Shown here one piece after another: positions 62,030 to 64,000 of a stretch of DNA of 64,000 nt. Every line of letters starts with the position of its first letter. Position 1 is the first letter of the stretch. The stretch comes from Amycolatopsis cihanbeyliensis (GTDB lineage Bacteria > Actinomycetota > Actinomycetes > Mycobacteriales > Pseudonocardiaceae), in NCBI RefSeq assembly GCF_006715045.1, contig NZ_VFML01000001.1:6172001-6236000 (forward strand). The letters are read 5' to 3'. The notes beneath the pieces were generated by a model. That model did not search any database, was not told the DNA's origin, and saw only the letters and a list, made by a program, of their open reading frames with translations. A program made the translations under genes and the position numbers.

Positions 62030-63433
62030 ATGTCGAACGCCGCGATGCCGGTCATATCGCCGTCCGTACTACAGCGGCGGGAAGACCCCGGACATTCGGG
62101 CCGCATGGTGTTGTCCGCGGGCACACTCGAAGGGCGATGGCTGCGCGGCGAGGACCTCTCGGGCTGGCTCGCGGGGCGCGCCGGTGCTGGCAGTTTCCGG
62201 GTCGACCGGATTCCGTTCGCCGAGCTGGACGGCTGGTCGTTCGAGCGGGACACCGGGAACCTGGTACACCGCAGCGGCCGTTTCTTCAGCGTCGAAGGGC
62301 TGCGCGTCGCCGTGGACAGGGGGCCGATTCTCCAGTGGCAGCAGCCGATCATCCGGCAACCGGAGGTCGGGATCCTGGGCATCCTCGTCAAGGAGTTCGA
62401 CGGGGTGCTGCATTTCCTGATGCAGGCGAAGATGGAGCCTGGCAACCCCAACCTGGTCCAGCTGTCCCCGACCGTGCAGGCCACCCGCAGCAACTACACC
62501 AAGGTGCACAAGGGCGCGGACGTGAAGTATCTTGATTACTTCATCGACTCGCGTCGCGGCAGGGTTCTCGCCGATGTGATGCAATCCGAGCACGGCGCCT
62601 GGTTCTTCCGGAAATCCAACCGCAACATGGTCGTCGAGGCGTACGGCCATGTGCCACTGGACGAGGACTTCTGCTGGCTGACCCTTGGTCAGATCGGCGA
62701 ACTGCTGCGCAGGGACAACGTCGTGAACATGGACGCGCGCACCGTACTGGCCTGCGCCCCGACCACCTACCGCGAGACGGGCGCGCTGCACTCCGACATG
62801 GAACTCCTGTCCTGGTTCACCGGTGAGCGTTCCTGGCGTCAGATACACGTCCAGCGTATGCCGCTTGCCGAGGTGACGTCCTGGGTACGTGGTGAGTCCA
62901 CTATCGACCATGTTCCCGAGCGATACTTCCGAGTGATGGCGGTGTCGGTGCAGGCTGGTAACCGGGAGGTCGCGAGCTGGACACAACCGCTGTTCGAACC
63001 GACCGAGCGTGGTGTCGCGGCATTCGTGGTTCGGCGCTTTGAAGGAGTACCCCATCTACTCGTGCACGCCAGGCTGGAGGGCGGCTTCCTCGATACGGTC
63101 GAGCTGGGACCGACCGTCCAGTGCACCCCGGAGTACTACGCCCACCTTCCACTGGAGGACCGGCCGCCGTTCCTCGACCTGGTGCTCGGCGCCGCGAGCG
63201 GGCAGATCGCCTACGAGGCGGTGCACGCCGAAGAGGGCGGACGTTTTTACCACGCGGAGAGCCGCTACCTGGTCATCGAAGCCGATGAGGCGCAGGCGCC
63301 GACCAAGCCGCCTTCTGGTTTTCTCTGGGTGACACCTGGCCAGCTGAACTCGCTGGTCCAGCACGGCCGCTACGTCAACGTTCAGGCGCGCAGCCTGCTC
63401 GCCTGCTTCAACACCAATGCGATTCGTCTCTGA
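62030..63433 (+). CDS. dTDP-4-keto-6-deoxyglucose 2,3-dehydratase
   Basis: 467 aa from ATG 62030, with GGAG upstream. The family (TylX3, OleV, EvaA) is a tandem repeat, visible here as FFSVEGLRVAV near residue 85 and YFRVMAVSVQAG near residue 302, with duplicated QLSPTVQATRSNY and ELGPTVQCTPEYY segments. It removes the C-2 hydroxyl, giving the 3,4-diketo intermediate for the Gfo/Idh reductase. Length is typical. Confidence 0.94.
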   Translation: MSNAAMPVISPSVLQRREDPGHSGRMVLSAGTLEGRWLRGEDLSGWLAGRAGAGSFRVDRIPFAELDGWSFERDTGNLVHRSGRFFSVEGLRVAVDRGPILQWQQPIIRQPEVGILGILVKEFDGVLHFLMQAKMEPGNPNLVQLSPTVQATRSNYTKVHKGADVKYLDYFIDSRRGRVLADVMQSEHGAWFFRKSNRNMVVEAYGHVPLDEDFCWLTLGQIGELLRRDNVVNMDARTVLACAPTTYRETGALHSDMELLSWFTGERSWRQIHVQRMPLAEVTSWVRGESTIDHVPERYFRVMAVSVQAGNREVASWTQPLFEPTERGVAAFVVRRFEGVPHLLVHARLEGGFLDTVELGPTVQCTPEYYAHLPLEDRPPFLDLVLGAASGQIAYEAVHAEEGGRFYHAESRYLVIEADEAQAPTKPPSGFLWVTPGQLNSLVQHGRYVNVQARSLLACFNTNAIRL

Positions 63434-63495
63434 CCGGGCTGGCAGGCGGCCCGCGGCCGGGTTCGCGAGGCCTTCGGCCGAGAGCGCGCCCCGCA

Positions 63496-64000
63496 TCACC
63501 TTTGTGCAGGCACCTTCCTCAACAGCTCCCAGCCCGTGGTCGGTTCGAGGGCGGAAACCTCCCGTCCCGGTGTGCTGTTCTCAGCGGCTTCGAGGTCCTG
63601 GTATCCCAGTACGTCCTTCATGAGCTCGCCGACGATACGCATGCCGTCCTGGGTGAGAAGTGATTCGGCGTGAAACTGCAGGGAGGCGAAGTACGGCCCG
63701 CGTAGCGCGTGCACCTCGTTCGCCTCCGCGTCCCGGCTCACCTCCACCGTGCCGACGCCATCGCAGGTGACCTTGTCCTCGCCGCTGTAGACGACGAACG
63801 AGTTGTAGAAGCCCACCCGTTCCGGTGCGCCGAAGAGGTCGATCCGACGCTGTACGCCCTGGTTCGGAACCTCCCTGCGAACCAGGGCGAAACCGAGCTC
63901 CGCGCAGAGCACCTGGTGGCTGAGACACACCGCGAGGAACGGCCGCCGCTGCGCGAGCAGGGTACGCACCGCGGACCTGAGATGATCGATCTTCGGGTGT
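63496..64000 (-). CDS. PhzE-like 2-amino-2-deoxyisochorismate synthase, amidotransferase end (5' end outside window)
   Basis: The frame is open to the window edge; about 167 C-terminal residues are visible. Preceding the visible GTG codon the frame reads HPKIDHLRSAV, as in PhzE proteins, so that GTG is internal. The class I glutamine amidotransferase site is intact: nucleophile Cys in AVCLSHQVL and His-Glu in LQFHAESLL. CLSHQ rather than the CLGHQ of anthranilate synthase favours the PhzE/SgcD group, which aminates chorismate to 2-amino-2-deoxyisochorismate. It is convergent with the 2,3-dehydratase. Confidence 0.85.
   Translation of the reverse strand, partial: HPKIDHLRSAVRTLLAQRRPFLAVCLSHQVLCAELGFALVRREVPNQGVQRRIDLFGAPERVGFYNSFVVYSGEDKVTCDGVGTVEVSRDAEANEVHALRGPYFASLQFHAESLLTQDGMRIVGELMKDVLGYQDLEAAENSTPGREVSALEPTTGWELLRKVPAQR

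Noticed and set aside
1..64000. CRISPR arrays, tRNA/rRNA genes, insertion sequences, attachment sites
   Set aside because: Looked for regular spaced repeats, tRNA-like cloverleaf arms, transposase or integrase motifs and flanking duplications; none seen by eye.

Overview
The window is high-GC DNA with the gene content of a filamentous actinomycete: SARP and NB-ARC/TPR regulators, DUF397, XRE-DUF5753 and DUF6879 proteins, a DasR-type operator, GTG starts and many ATGA/GTGA/TGATG gene overlaps. A Pseudonocardiales-type genome (Amycolatopsis or a relative) is my best guess. That is an inference from gene content; there is no rRNA or tRNA here to confirm it. I found no CRISPR array, insertion sequence, tRNA or rRNA.

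Layout. (1) 1-7.99 kb: the end of an unidentified gene coupled to a Baeyer-Villiger-type flavoprotein, an NB-ARC/TPR-DUF6879 operon, a LURP-one-like protein, an alpha/beta hydrolase and a secreted GH19 chitinase. (2) 8-20.4 kb: a 625-bp control region with a DasR-like site and a 25-bp perfect inverted repeat, an AfsR-like SARP regulator, an HNH nuclease, and a small group of tailoring enzymes (P450, double-hotdog thioesterase, FAD hydroxylase, KAS III-like enzyme), then DUF397 and XRE-DUF5753. (3) 20.6-38.5 kb: a signalling region with a SEFIR/TIR-TPR protein, a second NB-ARC/TPR protein, a Ser/Thr kinase-nSTAND1-WD40 giant, a run of envelope proteins ending in an FHA-like protein, and a convergent ATPase plus periplasmic-binding-protein operon. 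(4) 38.8-47.8 kb: an agmatine/putrescine catabolic locus. It has agmatine deiminase, N-carbamoylputrescine amidase, aldehyde dehydrogenase, an NCS1 permease with a 56-aa membrane partner, an amidohydrolase, a divergent Lrp/AsnC regulator and a class III aminotransferase. (5) 49.1-64.0 kb: one edge of a biosynthetic gene cluster.

How the genes work together. In the cluster, RmlA-type thymidylyltransferase, 2,3-dehydratase, Gfo/Idh 3-ketoreductase, C-methyltransferase and 3,5-epimerase fit a 2,6-dideoxy-3-C-methyl hexose that the GT-B glycosyltransferase would attach. The 4,6-dehydratase and a clear 4-ketoreductase are not in the window. The right edge encodes the amidotransferase end of a PhzE-like 2-amino-2-deoxyisochorismate synthase, so the aglycone probably contains an anthranilate-, phenazine- or benzoxazolinate-like unit. 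A CoA-ligase-like enzyme, a large FAD/NAD(P)-binding protein, an SRPBCC protein, an MpaB-like oxygenase, an amine-oxidase-like flavoprotein and an SDR without the catalytic tyrosine add unusual chemistry. No core assembly enzyme is visible, so the product class is open.

The strongest candidates for something undescribed are the short Gly/Val/His motif shared by the N-termini of two NB-ARC/TPR proteins, the kinase-nSTAND1 envelope locus, and the phzE-linked C-methyl-deoxysugar cluster.
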